Part shown: positions 35,368 through 46,321 of the stretch, in pieces
Layout of the letters: the number at the start of each line of letters is the position of its first letter
How positions within the stretch are numbered: the first letter of the stretch is position 1
NCBI GenBank assembly: GCA_011947345.1
Contig: JAAVTG010000002.1
Location: 124,001-188,000 of the forward strand
From: Phytophthora quininea
Taxonomy: Eukaryota > Oomycota > Peronosporomycetes > Peronosporales > Peronosporaceae
Length of the DNA stretch: 64,000 bases
Direction: 5' to 3'
Made by a program: the position numbers and the translations under genes
The notes under the pieces: generated by a model
Database searches by the model: none
What the model was told of the DNA's origin: nothing
What the model saw: only the letters and a program-made list of their open reading frames with translations

Positions 35368-36157
35368 TATTACCACTCACTCGTCGACGACTTGACCAGC
35401 AACAACATCGAGCCGGAGACGGAGCTGGACCAAGTCGGATGATAATCGAACACTTTGCTCAGTACGTGGAGCTCATGTTCGTCGAATTTGGAGACAAGGT
35501 CAAATTCTGGGCAACGTTCAACGAACCTCTGTCATTTGTCGGCGACGGATACGCTGTCAGTCCTGGACTGTCGGGCGAATCCGATGCCTACACCGCGTAT
35601 CCGCTCAACTCTTCAGATCCGGTTGATATTGCAGCCGCCGAGCGCAAATTTGTCTTCAACTACGGATGGTGGGCAGGGCCTTTGACGACGGGAGACTACC
35701 CCACGATCATGAGGGAGCGTGCCGGGTCGGCACTCCCAAACTCCACTGAAGCCGAGTCTGCGCTTGTGAAGGGGTCCTACGACCTATTCATGCTGAACCA
35801 CTACTCCTCGTTTAACGTGACGGATTGCAGCTCTGCCAGATCGATGACTAACTGCTCCGGTCTGACTGAAGGTTGGCCCCGAGACCGCGGCATCGACGCG
35901 TCCTGGTTTCCTGTCGGTACACGATGGGCTGTCGAAGGGAACTCCAAATGCTCGGGGTTCAACGGATACCCGCAGGGTTACCGAGACACGCTCAACCTCG
36001 TGCATGCGTACGACCGCGACGCAGATATCTTGCTGACAGAGAATGGCTGGTGCGGCAATGAAACCATCGACAACCAGGACCAGTTGTGGTACTTCAAGAC
36101 GCACCTCGAGCAAGTGTACAAGGCCATCACAGAGGACTACATCCCGATCATTGGATA

Positions 36158-36166
36158 CCATGCCTG
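36158..36166. repeat. Target-site duplication, MULE 2, left
   Basis: CCATGCCTG, matching CCATACCTG at 38729-38737 with one G/A difference. Nine bases is the usual Mutator duplication length. It lies in GH1 codons for His-Ala-Trp. Confidence 0.8.
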
Positions 36167-38728
36167 GGTTGCCCTTTTTCGGGTCTTAATGGGATCAGGT
36201 CTCGGATTTGGTCAGACAAGCTTTAAGACCAAATCGCAAGACCAGATCGAGACTGGGAGATAACAGGTCATGTCGTGACTTCTTGACACATTTCCTGGAC
36301 ATGTTCAGCTTGAAACTTGTAGTTGCACACTTGGCTGTCTTGTAAACGTTACAGTTGACATGCTCTAGGTGGAAAGTGAAGCTGCTTTTGCTCATCTTAG
36401 CTACACCTTACAACTACAACTCGCTGTCTACTTGTCAGGTAGCGTCACCTTCTTGGGCAGTGTGTACTTCTCACGACGCCGTGGTGACTTCGCTCGGTTG
36501 GCTGGAATGTAGTGAAGTACTTGGACGTGACGACGTGCGAAAGCTTCGACACCAGCCACTGTTGTCGCTTCCGATGCAAAAGAAGAAGTGATATATTGAG
36601 TAGTTTGTTAGCTTTCACTAGCTGCTCTCCTATGCATAGTCTTGGAGACCCATCCGTTGGACCCGTCCGTACTTGCTGCACTTGCATAACTGTCCGTAGT
36701 TGAGCAACCCTCCTTACTTTCTGCAGCTGTACACCTTCCGTAGAGTGTTGGTGTTGGTGGGCTAGATCCCAGCAACGACTACACGGCGTAGCAACAGCTA
36801 CAAACACAGGAAGGCTTGGTTGTGGCCCGAATGCCCCGTTGAGCTCACGATTAAAGCGCTCGAGGGGATTGTTCGTTCGAGCTACGACTTGCTTTTGCAT
36901 GGCGTCCACATTCCACAGCTCAGGACCGTATCGACACACCCACTGCTTGTTGAAGTAACTCCAAAATGTTTTCCGTTTGTGATGAGAGTACGTCAGTCCT
37001 TGCCCAGCGCACTTCTCCCGGATAAGTTTTCGGGCGTAACAAGTTACCTCAACAGCTACCTTCTCCTTGTCAACCACCGCTAGAATGTCCACACCGCCTG
37101 GAGCCATAGCAAGCTTCACTTCAGGCTCAGGAATGCGAACCCTCTTCGTTTGTCTTCCTAACGCCTGCTTGAAGCGGAAAAAGCATCCACAAACTTTAGC
37201 TTCAGGGAACTGTGTCAATACAGCCTTGATCAATCCCGCTTCAAAGTCACAGATCACCTTAGAGGATTCAAGTTTCTGATCAGTGGCTTGAATAACGCAG
37301 TCAATCACATTCCAGTACATGTCCGATTCTTTTGAGCTACAGAGCACGTAAAATGCAGGTAAAAAGCAGTCCGAGGCTTGGTCGTGCACCAATATCACGA
37401 CGCATTCGTAGAACGGTCGTGGTACGCATGTAAAGGTGCCGTCCACAAACAGAGTAACTCCCTTGTACTTGAGCTTGTCAATGATTTCTGGATGTTCCCA
37501 CCCAATGAGACGCTCGACCTTTGTTCCTTGGTGAGCGTACACACGATGGAACTGGAAGAAACTCATGGTCGACCCTTGAACTACCGACAAAGTCGGGACT
37601 TCAACTAGCCCATGCATTGATCCACCAAAATACTCGCGGCGAGTTTTGTACATACGCCGCTGACCTGCTCTCGAGTCAGCCCTTGCACAGCATCGCCATC
37701 CGAAGCGTAAAATTCATCACGGACGCGATCCCATACTCGCTCGGCGGATATGGAAAGGTTCTGAAGGGCTAAATCGTCTACCGCATCTTTCATTTCGCGC
37801 TCAGTATTGCGCACGTTTGCCACTACTGGACCTATTTGACATACGTGTGGGCAGAAATTCGTAAATGCCATGTCCTTTGCCGTATACTCCACTCGACCTT
37901 TGCATTTTTCCCTGCGCCGGTAAAAATTGCAGCGGTATGTGACCTTTTTTAAGTCGTTCCTGCCTTTGTGTACTGAAATCCGTTCAACCGAATGACCGAC
38001 TTGAACTTTGTGCACTCCGGTTCACCATACATCAATTTGTTGAGCGTTGTAGTCGTGGTTTCCATAACAACAGGGACCAGATGGTCGTTGTCGGCTGCAT
38101 TGGGCGCCAAGACAGGTGACGGCAGTGGCAGGGTCGATAGTGACGAAGTTGGCGATGGTGGAGACATGAAAACTGCATGGAGGATCGCTGTGGGTCCCGA
38201 GATATTTGCCTGGTGCCCCAGCAGAGATGGTTCATTGGGCGGCGGTTGAGACATCAACATTGGCGATGTTGGCAGAGACGGTGTGGGCGCGCACGTGAAC
38301 GACGCAGGTATCGTCGACGCCACTGGACCAGATACCGGACTTGATAGTGGGGTGACGCGGGGCTCGTTGGAGGTGACGAAACAGGGCTGGTTGGTGGGGA
38401 GGAAGCGGAGCTTGACGTCGAGGAAGAGTGAGGCCTTGTTAACGGCATCGTCAGCTGACGATTGCAGGGTCGAACTTGCGCAGTCGGGTGTGGCAGCTGA
38501 GCTGCCTTGCGCTGAGACCGCATGGACTTGCTCGTCCCATCCGAGGCAGTGCGCTTAGCCTTGCTCATGGTGAGTTGGATGTTCGTAGCTTCAAGTAGTG
38601 AAGTGAAGCAGAAGGACTTGTTCGGCGTGGACGAACAGCAAATGTGATCCAGTCATCAGATCATACAGAAAGTACAGTTTGATCAATTCATAGACCTGAC
38701 CGAAATAAGACTTGAAAAAGAATCTTCC
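36167..38728 (-). mobile_element. MULE DNA transposon 2
   Basis: A 2,562-base Mutator-like element with transposase on the minus strand, inserted in the same GH1 gene as MULE 1 but in the opposite orientation. Left end GGTTGCCCTTTTTCGGGTCT; right end, inverted, GGAAGATTCTTTTTCAAGTC. The ends are the same type as in MULE 1, so both belong to one family. It is flanked by a 9-base duplication with one mismatch, which suggests some age. Confidence 0.85.
36445..38568 (-). pseudogene. MULE 2 transposase
   Basis: Better preserved than in MULE 1. N-terminus MSKAKRTASDGTSKS at 38568, a Ser/Thr/Pro-rich leader, zinc finger YRCNFYRRREKCKG with FCPHVCQ, then MULE core YKGVTLFVDGTF and VICDFEAGLIKAVL with catalytic Asp residues, and C-terminal RTNNPLERFNRELN. 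Three overlapping frames (38568-38254, 38323-37949, 38015-37605) and a fourth (37653-36445) must be joined, so at least three single-base breaks are present. After position about 36840 the frame drifts into non-homologous residues. Possibly active before these lesions. Confidence 0.78.
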
Positions 38729-38737
38729 CCATACCTG
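38729..38737. repeat. Target-site duplication, MULE 2, right
   Basis: CCATACCTG; partner of 36158-36166. GH1 coding sequence continues directly beyond it. Confidence 0.8.
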
Positions 38738-39000
38738 GTCCTTCGTCGTCAACTACGAATGGGGCAACTACCAGCAGCGCTACGGACTTTACTACGTCAA
38801 CTTCACGGACCACACGGGCGATGTGGACGAAGTCACGCCGGATGCGTCGGCACTGCAGCGCATTCAACGCTCGGCCGGCAAATGGTTCGCCACGACGGCG
38901 ACTTCCAAGTGCATCGCTGACGAGGACTAGGCAGGGCAATGCGGCCCCGACTACAATCGATATGTGTGGAAATTGCTCTTAGGCGGTAATTATCTGCTGT

Positions 39001-39860
39001 CTACATGAACGCACGTGGCTCGCCCTTGCTGTCCGCCGCCTCCAAAACGTAGTTTGCTCGGTCGCGAGCTTCGGGGTTTCCGCGCCGGTGTACGAGTTGT
39101 AGTCCTCCTCCTTGTCGATCGCCGCCTCCTGCTGCAGCTTCTGGTACTTCCAGTACATGAACACGGCCGCGGGGTAGTGCAGGAACGCCACGATCATCAG
39201 GAAGAAAGACGCCTTGTACGACGTGTCATCGTCCTTGCCGAGCGGCTTAGCCTGCAGCGTCCACATGACCAGCGTCAGCACCGCCGTGAGGGCCGACACG
39301 CACGGGAAGAAGTAGCTGGCGCCGACCCACTTCTTGTTGCCCTTCTTGCACGTCATGGTGAAGATAAACGTGATGATGGCCATGAGACCGTTCGAGAAAC
39401 TCATGCCGCTGAACGTCATGGTGGCCATTCCCGTCAGGCCGCACGACTTGTCCAGGAACTTGTCGAACTGCTCGGCGTTCATGCCGGCAGCCGTGGCCAG
39501 CACCGTCGAGTACTCGAGCTGCGTGGCGTCGCTCTCGTCGCCAGCGTCCTTGTAGCCCGAGCATATGCCAGAGCCGCCGTACTTGGACCAGACGGCGCTG
39601 TTGAGCACCGACAGAGCGTCGTAGGAGGACCCGAACTTGTAGTAGAAGCAGTGGTCGAAGGTCGTCGCGTTGGTGAGTTCGCTGTTGACGCAGAAGCCCA
39701 TGATGCCGGCCTTGAAGCTGGTGCTCGAGACGTCGCTGGTGAGGGCGGCGTTGACGGTCTTGTTGACCGTCCACATGGGCAGCGCGAAGGAGATGATCGT
39801 GTAGAAGGTGCCCGCAAAGATCATGAGCAGCGCTCCGAAAGCGGCCTTGTTGAAGTGCAT
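39001..39860 (-). CDS. Four-transmembrane (claudin-like) protein, copy A1
   Basis: Oomycete-type tetraspan membrane protein, function unknown. Transmembrane 1 is FGALLMIFAGTFYTIISFAL; a long Cys-containing loop follows (CVNSEL, DHCFYYKFGSS, ICSGYKD); transmembranes 2-4 lie at FSNGLMAIITFIFTM, YFFPCVSALTAVLTLVMWTL and FFLMIVAFLHYPAAVFMYW. The topology and loop resemble claudin/PMP22-type proteins but the family W-x-x-C-C pattern is not clear. The frame breaks near 39050 at an AAA step; repaired, the tail ends in a motif resembling copy B2 (VLEAADSKGEPRAFM) with the stop at 39001. The gene is nearly identical to 54492-55319 but has a different tail. Confidence 0.72.
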
Positions 39861-40366
39861 CGTGGGTAGCTTCGTGTGGGGTTGTTCGAGGAGCTGCTTG
39901 CTGGGAGGCAAATGTGAAAATGGGCTGTGGCTGGCCTTATTGCCCCTGCAGTGTATGCATCGCGTGAGTGACTGAGTCTGCGTCGAGAAGCAATCGCACA
40001 TGGCGCGCAATCTCAAAGAACCACCGACTTGTCGTGAACACTTGGTATTCCTGCCAGGCTATCCCAGCTGTCGCAGCAGTTGACGACAGAGGTCGTGCAC
40101 TGTTCGTGCGGTAATCCCTCTCTCGAGCAGCAGATTTCGATGCTCTCAGAAACACGTTTCCAAACCTGCCGGAGAGGCTTTTGTTTACCACCTATTCACC
40201 AGGTAAACAGAAAATCCAGGAAGCTATATATCCGCTAGTGCCATTGTTTATAGTGGTTGTGTTTTATATTACTAGTAATACGTGCAGCATACGCAACGTG
40301 AAAAGTGGCTGGGGCTGAATCGCAGCCAAGGCCGAGTTAGTCGATGTTGTTGATTCGAGGCCACTT

Positions 40367-41286
40367 CTACGGCTCGGCCCAACGCATAAGGCAGTTCATC
40401 GTATCGTCCGAGAACTGTCCAGTCTCCACAATTCCCGGTGGTAGCGTCGGTAGCACCACTGGCGAGCGGCCTTCGAGTGGTGCGAAAATGTTCCCCCTGT
40501 GCTGCTTGTACTGCTGGAATTCCCAACAGACGTCACCACCGCTGCACCGACTGATACAGCAGCAGTGGTCATTGTCGCGTTCGTAGTCGTCGTAGGTCCG
40601 TCCGTCGATAGTGAGTGATTCAGCAGTGTCAGTAGCGCGTCGACGGTGTCGGTCGACATGGACTCCACTTTCCCGAGCTCCAAAGCCGGCGTCAAGGGAT
40701 CGACACTCCTCATGGAGAGCCCCTCCACTGCCAGTCCGTGGACGAAGCCGCCCAGCGACTCGTCATCTGCGAAGAGCGGGTTGGCTGCCAGTGCCGCGTG
40801 GTCCTCGATGACGGCGTGCTTCAGTTCCAGTTCTGGCTGTTGCACCGGATAGGGTGTCATTCTGTGGGAGCCTCTGCTACTGCTGCTCTTAGTCTGCTTT
40901 GGGTCCGCTGCGTTGGCACCTGTGCTACCTTTAGGCTTCTTCTTCCGGGGTCCTCTCTTGCGGGGCAATGGCGAGTGCGTGATCTGATTGAGCTCGTCGG
41001 GGCAACCCCGCCGGAAGTAGCGGTGGCGGTACCGCTCCCGGCCCTGCTGCAATGGCTCCGCACTGAAGTGGTGCTCTCTGAGCTGCTGGCGGAAGGCGCT
41101 GAGCCGTCCGCGGAAGTAACGCGGCAGCACGTCCTCCTCGAGGGTGACGCCGTCCAGCACCACAAAGGACGCGCCGTCGGCGTCCCAAGCGATGACGGCC
41201 GCGCTCTCCTGGTCCAGGATGCGGTACAGTTTGCGCACGAAGCCCGTGGCGATGGCTGGCAACGCTGGCGGACTGAGCACTGCCAT
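40367..41286 (-). CDS. Heat-shock-factor-like DNA-binding protein
   Basis: A winged-helix HSF-type domain fills about residues 12-105: FVRKLYRILDQES, IAWDADGASFVVLDG, VLPRYFRGRLSAFRQQLREHHF and RYRHRYFRRGCPDELNQITH. A basic stretch (KRGPRKKKPKG) and Ser/Thr-rich and acidic regions follow. The recognition helix lacks the usual SFVRQLN core (here AFRQQLR), so target specificity may differ from classic heat-shock elements. No leucine-zipper trimerisation region was recognised. The frame breaks at a G5 run near 40488; one added base gives a protein-like end (FSDDTMNCLMRWAEP) with a stop at 40367. About 306 residues. Confidence 0.82.
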
Positions 41287-41710
41287 GGTACTGGTCGACT
41301 GACTTCTATTGCCTGGCGCGTAACTTCGACTTGAGTCCTAGCACGCAAATTGAAGACTGACGAGCGAAGCAGCAGGCGACTCAAAAGGGATGGGCGGGTC
41401 CCGCCAAAGGGACTCGAAGCGACGTGCGTTGGCGCGGATTCACTGGACCAAAACGAGGCGAAAGCGGCAATGCGTCCAAGCAGCAGCAAGAGAGCCAAGC
41501 AGAGAATGGAAAGTATCTCGTTGCCGTTGCAGCGTTGAAGTCGAACTCGAAGTTCACTGCAGCCAAAGGAATTTTCTTGTGGTGGTACAGTACCCCCTCG
41601 ATTAGAGACCATTGGCGGGCTGCATCTCGAGCACTTCAACTTGCCTTTTGAGCCGGGACTGCACAAGTTTTGCTTACGCTACGGTTCGATGTATATTTGC
41701 TGCGCGTCTT
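41287..41710. other. Intergenic region
   Basis: 424 bases upstream of the HSF-like gene and downstream of the kinase, both on the minus strand. It must hold the HSF promoter and the kinase terminator. Nothing further recognised. Confidence 0.4.
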
Positions 41711-44700
41711 CTACATGACCGCGCAGGCTCTCGACTTGGCGACCTTGGCACCAGTTTCGGTGCCGCCGGTGAGATTGGCGCCCCGCTTTTCGTCCAGGAC
41801 ACTCGGCTTTTTGTTGCTCTTACCGAGGAACAGCACACGCAGCGAATCCTGCGTCGTGACGATGGAGCGCCGGCGAGACTGCGCCTTCTCCAGCACTGGC
41901 AGAGGCTTCGTGCCAATGTCGGCTGTCGGAGAGTCTTCTGTCGCCGGTGGCTTCTGCACGGGATCAATTGGATGCACAAGGGAGCGCCATCTCGGCTCGG
42001 TTTCGGCGACTTGGTCCTTCGCCTGCTCGACAAGATCTCCTTCACGACTGAGAGGAGGAACGTGCACTTGATGCCGACGAGTTGGCGACGACCCTGTTGG
42101 CGGTGTCTCGACTTCTGCAGCTGGTGAGATTGGAGGTTGCTCTTGAGTCGGATAAGTGGATGTAAGATAGTCGTCCAGCACCTTGACCAAGGACGATTGC
42201 CGTGTCAGTGGAGAATTGGGATCGTCGTCTTCAATCGTCGAGCGCGTGCGGTCAAGCTGCCTCAACGGATCTCCTTCCAGATCCGGGGGCGGCGCCAGTG
42301 CTGGTTCGCCTAAACACTTTGCGACTGGGAATTCGGAAGGTTGCGTCGCTGGATCTGGAAGTACGACACGAGGTGTCGCCACTGAAGGCTGGTCAGCATC
42401 ATGGCTCGGCGTACGATCAGCCAGCCCCGACAACTTAAAATTTGAGGCCCGTCGCGGTGGTATTGAAAGGTTCAAGTGTCTTGGCGACCCCAAAAGCGTT
42501 GATGGGCCCTTCGCGAGTTCGTCTTCCACTGTTTCCTGGTGAGATGCATGTGATGCTGCCCGTGGGGACGCTACAGGGGACGATACTGGAGATGATATCG
42601 GTGACAAACGCATGTCCAGCGCAGGCAGGTTCGGTTTCCGCAACAACAGCAAAGGATCATCGCGGCGCGTGGAGATCTCCAGTCTGGGGATACCAGCGCT
42701 GCTGCACTCAACCTCGCGCATTACGGAGTCGTTGCGGTCGAGTCTCCTCTCTGACGACAACTTACTCAACGCAGCGCGGCAAGTTACCATTCCATCGTTG
42801 CGGCCTTGCTCTGTGTCATGGTGTGATTCTGATGAAAGCAGCGTCTTGAATAAAGTGGGGCTTCCTTGTGATAGTCTCCTTGACAAGCTGGGAGGGCTGC
42901 CGGCTATCAATTTTCTTGGCGATAGTTTCTGGGTAGATGTCGAATCCTCAGTAGCTCCATCACCAGGCAGACGTGTGCCCGTTATTGGTAGTTCTTTGAC
43001 TTCTGTATCGGGTTCAAAGGAGGCCGAGACTCGTCGTGAGTTCCTGGGAGATGGCGCACTCGGAGGTGTGTTGCTGATCGTCGACGACCGTCCAACCGAC
43101 TGTGTTCTATCAGCACTTTGTGTGGATACCATCAACAACCCGTCTTCAACAGACATGGATGATGCTAGTGGTTGGTCTCCAGCCGCCGCGGTGGCGTCGA
43201 TGCTTGCAGATTTGTTGTGTGCAATCACCAACGTTCGAAATGGCAGCGAATAGCGTCGACTCCCAAGTGAACCATTCGTCCCCACCCTGCCAATTTCACG
43301 GCTGTTGTTGCTCAAATCTCCTTTGGTGTTTAGCGATCGCCGCTTGCGCTTGATTGTCACGCTAACCGCCTCGGTTGCATTCTTCGTCCGGTCAGTTGCG
43401 TTCATCAGCCCTCGAAATGACCTGCGTTTCGACAACCTCAATCCAGGCAAATTAACAGGATCAACCCCGATTGTAGAAGATCTGCGATTGTCTTGCGTGG
43501 GAGTCGGTGAAATTGCCGTGTCAACCTGGTGGTCAATGCTCGCTTCTTTACTGGCGTCGCCTTGTCCTCCACCAGCACTGGAGTCGACCGGGGTAGTAGG
43601 AGCTCGAATCGACTGCGAGTTACGTCTGGACATTCTTTTGGCCAGTAATGGGCGGCTAGTTGTAGATTCAGTCTTGTTGGACGAGCTGTCGGTTGCCGAA
43701 GCACCAGGGCCAGCACTGTCGAACACGAGTAGATCGCCCCCGAGCTGACTTTTACGGCGAGAAATACCCGTTGTTATTGATCCGATCGTGTCGGCCAGAC
43801 GACTCGAGCGTCGCTGTGGTCGATTCGTCATAGGTTGTAGCTGTTCAGTTGGCGCCATCTCCACGGCTTTCGGATCCGCGTGATCTCGATCGGCGTCGAC
43901 GTCGCCTAATACCTCAGACGGAAGAACCGGAACGTACGTTGTTACTGGTCCAGAACCTGCTCGCCGGACAGCTTCGTTCGCCAGAGACTTCCGTGCTCTT
44001 GTCAGGCGAGTGGACATTTTCATTTTCAACTTGGTCATGAGGATAAAGTTGTTCACGGGGGTGAAGGCAGCCTCAATCTCCTGCTGCGTTACCATCACCT
44101 CTCGATTCGAAGGTATTCTCCTTACGTTTCTCGAGCCGTCTTCAGGACCCGTTATCCATATATGTGTGAGCTGCTTGACAGTGATGCGCAAAAGTGGGTC
44201 CTTCTCCAGAAGGCGAGTGAGCAATTCGGCACACTCGGTGTCTAGCTCAGGTGGTAAGATAAGCGGATCCTCCCGAATTGAAGTCATCACGTCACTGAGC
44301 GAGGCAACACCCGTACCGAAGGGCAGCACACCAAGCAGCAATGTGAACATCGTCACCCCCAACGCCCACACGTCCACTTGATACGGGTCGTACTCTTCGC
44401 CGGTGGTGCATTCAGGGGCAAGAAAATGGTACGTTCCTTCCGTGCTGCGAAGGCGGAAAGTCGCAATGTCGCTTTCTCTTGCTGCTGCTGATGGTTCGTT
44501 TTCGTTCATGTGTGCGACGCCAAAATCTGCCAATTTGTACGCGTCATCCGACAGCAAAATGTTTTCCGGCTTGATGTCACGATGGCAAATGTGATTTCTG
44601 TGCACTACAAGCAAACGAGTCAATCGACCTATCCCATCCCGCAAACACCTTTACTACGTACGATAATCGAGCGCTGACACCACGTTGTTCATGCACCTTC

Positions 44701-45371
44701 GAACAGCTTCCATTTCCAGTACCCCCGTCGGGGTATCTCGCGCAAAGTACCGGAACTTTTGTCATCCCAGTGCATGATTTGACCACCGCGAATGAGCTCG
44801 AGCACCAGAAACAGTTTGTCGTCGGCAGGACTGTCAATTACTTCGAACAGCCTCACCAGATTGGAATGAGCGAGCTTCTTCATGATAGCCACCTCCTTTT
44901 GAACTTTCTGGAGCAGAAATCAAACCATGAGATGACAACGAGGCTACCGACACAAAGACGTCAAATACCTGAAAGGCATTCGAAAGCACGAGCTTCCCAT
45001 CAACACGCTTGTACTCGCGCTTGCGCTTCAGTATGGACTTGTTGATATTCTTGAGCGCCTACACACGCACGAATGAGCAAGCAAGTGCCGCCTCAAGCCC
45101 AATGGACGTGACGTACGAACTCGGTGCCTGCGTCATTTCTGCAGAGATAGACCTTCGAGAATGTGCCTTCGCCCAGCATGTCGTAAACCTTGTAGCCGTT
45201 CACATAGCTGGGGGTCCCTGAATCGTTCACCTGCACGTCGGCAGTGTCCGTCTCGATCACGTTCATAGCATTGACCAAGTGAGCTCGAGGTCGGCCGTCC
45301 ACTCCGAGCGGCGACTCTTGTCGGCGACTAATTTCAGCGATGAGCACCAAGAAACGTGTGATCCGACTCAT
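41711..45371 (-). CDS. CaMKK/SAK1-like Ser/Thr kinase with C-termin CaaX box
   Basis: About 1,160 residues. Exons 45371-45117, 45058-44969, 44907-44662, 44604-41711; joins in phase, apart from one missing base near 44745 (GG in TCCGGTACT). Kinase landmarks: LGEGTFSKVYLCRN (Gly loop), ALKNINK (Lys), KEVAIMKKL (Glu of helix C), LVLELIRGGQIM (hinge), HICHRDIKPENILL, LADFGVAHM and EGTYHFLAPEC. The LEKDPLLRITVKQLTHIWIT end and PLHLAPE-like loop place it near CaMKK/Sak1/Elm1, the upstream kinases of AMPK. A Ser/Thr/Pro-rich disordered tail of over 600 residues follows. The last residues are CAVM, a CaaX box predicting prenylation and membrane attachment. Substrates unknown. Confidence 0.83.
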
Positions 45372-45442
45372 ACTAAGACAACCTTATCGCAAAAAAAACA
45401 GTTCAACACTTTAGGAGTTGGAGAGGAAACTAAGTTGATTTT

Positions 45443-46321
45443 CTACGCTTTCAAGCACGTCGCGCCAAAGCTGGGCTTCAACTTCAAGTCGATGAAGTTC
45501 TCAGCTGCCTTCAGCAACTGATCGTCGACCTTGGACGTGAACGTGTCGTACATATCGCCCTTCTTATTAATCTCCTCTGCCGTGAAGTCCGCCATGAGAT
45601 CGGTGATCGCCGAGATGATCGCGCCGGAACCGTTCAGGCTGAAGTCAAAGTTGATAATAGACGCAAAGTCCAGCGCCATTTTGTGGACTGCGGCGTCCTT
45701 GAATCGCAGCAACAACGAGTCCATAATTGTAGAGTACTTGCCGTCGACCCCAGCCACCTCGATGCTCGTGACCGTGAAGGGGTCGCAGTCAGCAGCCCCA
45801 TCAGCACAGCCGTACATGTCAGCCTGCACATCGCTAGCTAACGTGGGCTTCTCCAGCGAGAGTGAAATGTCCGCCGAAATCGACACGTCAATCTCCTCCA
45901 GGGTTAAGCTCACAGTCGCGTCGATGGACAGGTTGCCGTTGCATGAAGCTCCGAGACCGACGCAGTTTGACGACGAGGCGTTAATATGCTCCGGCACGAT
46001 GTTCTTGAGACCCACGGCGTTCAATTTCTTCAGTGTGGGGGTAAATGTGAGGTCTTGGCCCAGAAGTGAGTACGAAAACTGGCCAAGTTTAACGTCTTGC
46101 AGCACGAGCGGGTCGTAGTCCGTAAGGACAGTAGATAGCAATGTTGACTGCATGGCGACATCAATCGCGTTGTTCAACAAGGTGAACTGTGTCTCTTGTG
46201 CCGTGAAGTCCACGATAGAGCAACTTTCGTTGACGTTGCCAGCCGTGACCTTGGCATTTCCGGCCAAAACAAAGTTGGTGAACGCAGCAGCGACGGTAGC
46301 GACCGTGAGCAGCTTGGTCAT
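45443..46321 (-). CDS. Secreted oomycete protein, family S copy 1
   Basis: A 292-residue single-exon protein with a signal peptide (MTKLLTVATVAAAFTNFVLAG). The mature part is alternating hydrophobic beta-like segments, few Cys, and a helical end (DDQLLKAAENFIDLKLKP), ending FGATCLKA. The nearest relative in the window is the gene at 57085, which shares SCSIVDFTA/SCVLVDFTA, YDPLVLxDVKL, LLGQDLT, PEHxNASSSNCV and SADEINKKGD-type segments. The beta-rich, Cys-poor pattern with short amphipathic repeats could be a TULIP-type lipid-binding fold, but that is a guess. No catalytic motif seen; function unknown. Frame intact. Confidence 0.7.
   Translation of the reverse strand: MTKLLTVATVAAAFTNFVLAGNAKVTAGNVNESCSIVDFTAQETQFTLLNNAIDVAMQSTLLSTVLTDYDPLVLQDVKLGQFSYSLLGQDLTFTPTLKKLNAVGLKNIVPEHINASSSNCVGLGASCNGNLSIDATVSLTLEEIDVSISADISLSLEKPTLASDVQADMYGCADGAADCDPFTVTSIEVAGVDGKYSTIMDSLLLRFKDAAVHKMALDFASIINFDFSLNGSGAIISAITDLMADFTAEEINKKGDMYDTFTSKVDDQLLKAAENFIDLKLKPSFGATCLKA

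Larger units (their letters stand above)
31065..38930 (+). pseudogene. GH1 beta-glucosidase gene split by two MULE insertions
   Basis: Three pieces of one secreted family 1 glycosidase: 31065-31400, 35368-36166 and 38738-38930. Piece 1 holds a signal peptide whose start codon is GTG instead of ATG, then FGSATSAYQ and ESIWDAYCR, with frame breaks. Piece 2 holds the acid/base Glu (ATFNEP) and the nucleophile Glu (LLTENGW), but the segment between EGLAYYH and the acid/base region has lost about 30 codons. Piece 3 is the C-terminus from NYEWGNYQQRYGLYY to the stop. The pieces abut exactly once the two transposons and one copy of each target duplication are removed. Multiple lesions beyond the insertions make this a true pseudogene. 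Confidence 0.85.
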
